A DNA stretch of 64,000 bases from the NCBI RefSeq assembly GCF_004011695.2, contig NC_082414.1, positions 1,860,001 through 1,924,000 of the forward strand. Reading direction: 5' to 3'. This document shows, piece after piece, positions 62,881-64,000 of the stretch (positions are counted from its first letter, which is position 1; each line of letters opens with the position of its first letter). Made by a program: the position numbers and the translations under genes. The notes below the pieces were generated by a model. The model did no database searches. It was given only the letters and a program-made list of their open reading frames with translations, and had not been told where the DNA came from. The stretch comes from Ascochyta rabiei. Lineage: Eukaryota > Ascomycota > Dothideomycetes > Pleosporales > Didymellaceae.

Positions 62881-63600
62881 CCAAAGTAGTCCCCACAACC
62901 CAAGTGATACCCGCCAACCCGAGTAATACCCGCCAACCCAAGTAGAGCCCCCAACCTAAGTAGAGCCCCCAACCCATGCGGATCCCCCAACTCAAGTAGA
63001 ACCCCCAACCCAAGTAGAGCCCCCAACCCATGCGGATCCCCCAACCCAAGTAGAGCCCCCGACCCAAGTAGAGCCCCCAACCCAAGTAGAGCCCCCGACC
63101 CAAGTAGAGCCCCCAACCCATGCGGATCCCCCAATCCACGTAGTCAGCACCAACCCGCATAGTCAGCATTAACCCGCGTAGTAAGCATCAACCCGCGCAG
63201 TAAGCATCAATCCACATAGTCACATGGTCAGCATCAAGCCGCGTAGTCAGCACAAACCCGCGTGGTTCCCTGAGTAGTTCCACAAGTAGTGCGTCAACCC
63301 AAGTGGTTGCCCCACCCGAGTGGCACGTCCAACCCGAGTGGGTCCCCCAATCCAAGTGGTTCCCAAGTAGTTCCCCACGTGGTTCCCTAAGTAGCGCGCC
63401 AAGTAGTGCGCCACCCTAAGTGGTCCGAAAGTAGTCCCCCAAAGTGGCCCGAAAGTGGTCCCTGCAAGCCAAGGGAGTCCACATCAGTGCCCCCAAGTAG
63501 TAAGAGCCGATCATTTAAGAAGAGCCCCCGATCCAGGAAGAGCCCACAATCCGGAGAGAGCAGACCAAACCAAGTGAGTCCCTATCCAAAAGCAGCCGTG
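62881..63600. repeat. Element tail array 3 (18-bp repeat, little RIP)
   Basis: Nearly the same array as 51225-51960: cccaagtagagccccc units interspersed with catgcggatccccc units up to about 63140, then degenerate cgcgtagtcagca and aagtggttcc units. Long low-complexity minus frames across it come from the 18-bp period and are not genes. Confidence 0.92.
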
Positions 63601-64000
63601 CGTATTGAAGAAAGTGAGAGTCAGGACAAAGTAAATTTAGATAGATAGTAGAGTAGTTAAGAAAGACATGCGCAATAGGTAGAAGAGCCAGCAGGATGGT
63701 GGATGGGAGAGGTACAAGAAGTTGTTCGTGCAAGAGGGCGTCAATCGCGTTGATCGCGCGAATTTGGATTAGGCAGGGTTGGTTGCTTTGTAAATCGGGT
63801 ATAAGAATGAATGGTAGAGGGAAAGGGCATTTGAACAGGGTATCAGGTGGATTAGAAAGATGGAACGGGATAAAAATGACGTGGAGCAAGGTGTTTTGGG
63901 CGTTTACATAGTATTGTCACAAGATAGAACAGTAGTTAGGGGAAGTTTGGCAAATCCGATTGTGGTGCCGCAGCCCAGAAAGGCATTCCTGAACCTGTAG
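63601..64000. repeat. Purine-rich element tail 3, cut by window end
   Basis: Collinear with 3330-3730 of copy 1 (identical stretches such as gtagagtagttaagaaagac) and, from about 63900, with 52060-52160 of tail 2. The differences are again C/T and G/A. The unit continues beyond the window. Confidence 0.85.

Overview
The window looks like a subtelomeric region of a filamentous ascomycete (Pezizomycotina). The evidence is TTAGGG tracts at several junctions, telomere-linked RecQ-type helicase genes in several copies, a Fot1/pogo DNA transposon, and pervasive C-to-T/G-to-A damage typical of repeat-induced point mutation (RIP). Every TTAGGG tract I found reads G-rich on the + strand, so the chromosome end should lie to the right. 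I found no intact ordinary gene. Every recognisable gene is a mobile-element or subtelomeric-repeat gene carrying stops or frameshifts.

Layout. 1-5.2 kb is a heavily RIPed element: the 5' part of a leftward gene (here 'gene A'), a rightward remnant of a zinc finger-recombinase-helicase gene (here 'TLH'), and its repeat-rich tail. 5.33-6.83 kb is an AT-rich satellite of about 20 copies of a roughly 78-bp unit. 6.8-36 kb is a long RIP island with a decayed Fot1/pogo transposase (14.25-15.5 kb), one unidentified coding remnant (29.2-30.9 kb) and ten copies of a dispersed 28-31 bp hairpin. 36.4-40.8 kb is TLH copy B. 41.7-43.9 kb is TLH copy C, which ends abruptly. 44.3-46.1 kb (-) and 46.3-51.0 kb (+) are gene A and TLH copy D, arranged divergently. 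51.2-53.6 kb is copy D's tail. 53.9-55.75 kb contains no C on the + strand. 56.1-57.8 kb (-) and 58.05-62.7 kb (+) are gene A and TLH copy E. A third tail starts at 62.8 kb and runs off the window.

The main result is the architecture of the TLH protein. Reading through its stops, it has two N-terminal zinc fingers (DUF3505/OrsD-like), a middle domain with tyrosine-recombinase signatures (box I Arg, a candidate beta-hairpin Lys, box II Arg, and a GHS...Y box III with the exact H-x8-Y spacing), a RecQ-like SF2 helicase, and a Cys-rich C-terminus. With gene A diverging from a shared promoter of about 220 bp, a characteristic 18-bp tail array and telomere repeats at the boundaries, this looks like a mobile subtelomeric element. 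It may use a recombinase to insert near telomeres and a helicase to replicate or recombine. Mobility is inference; the domain signatures are visible. I cannot say from memory whether the fusion has been described.
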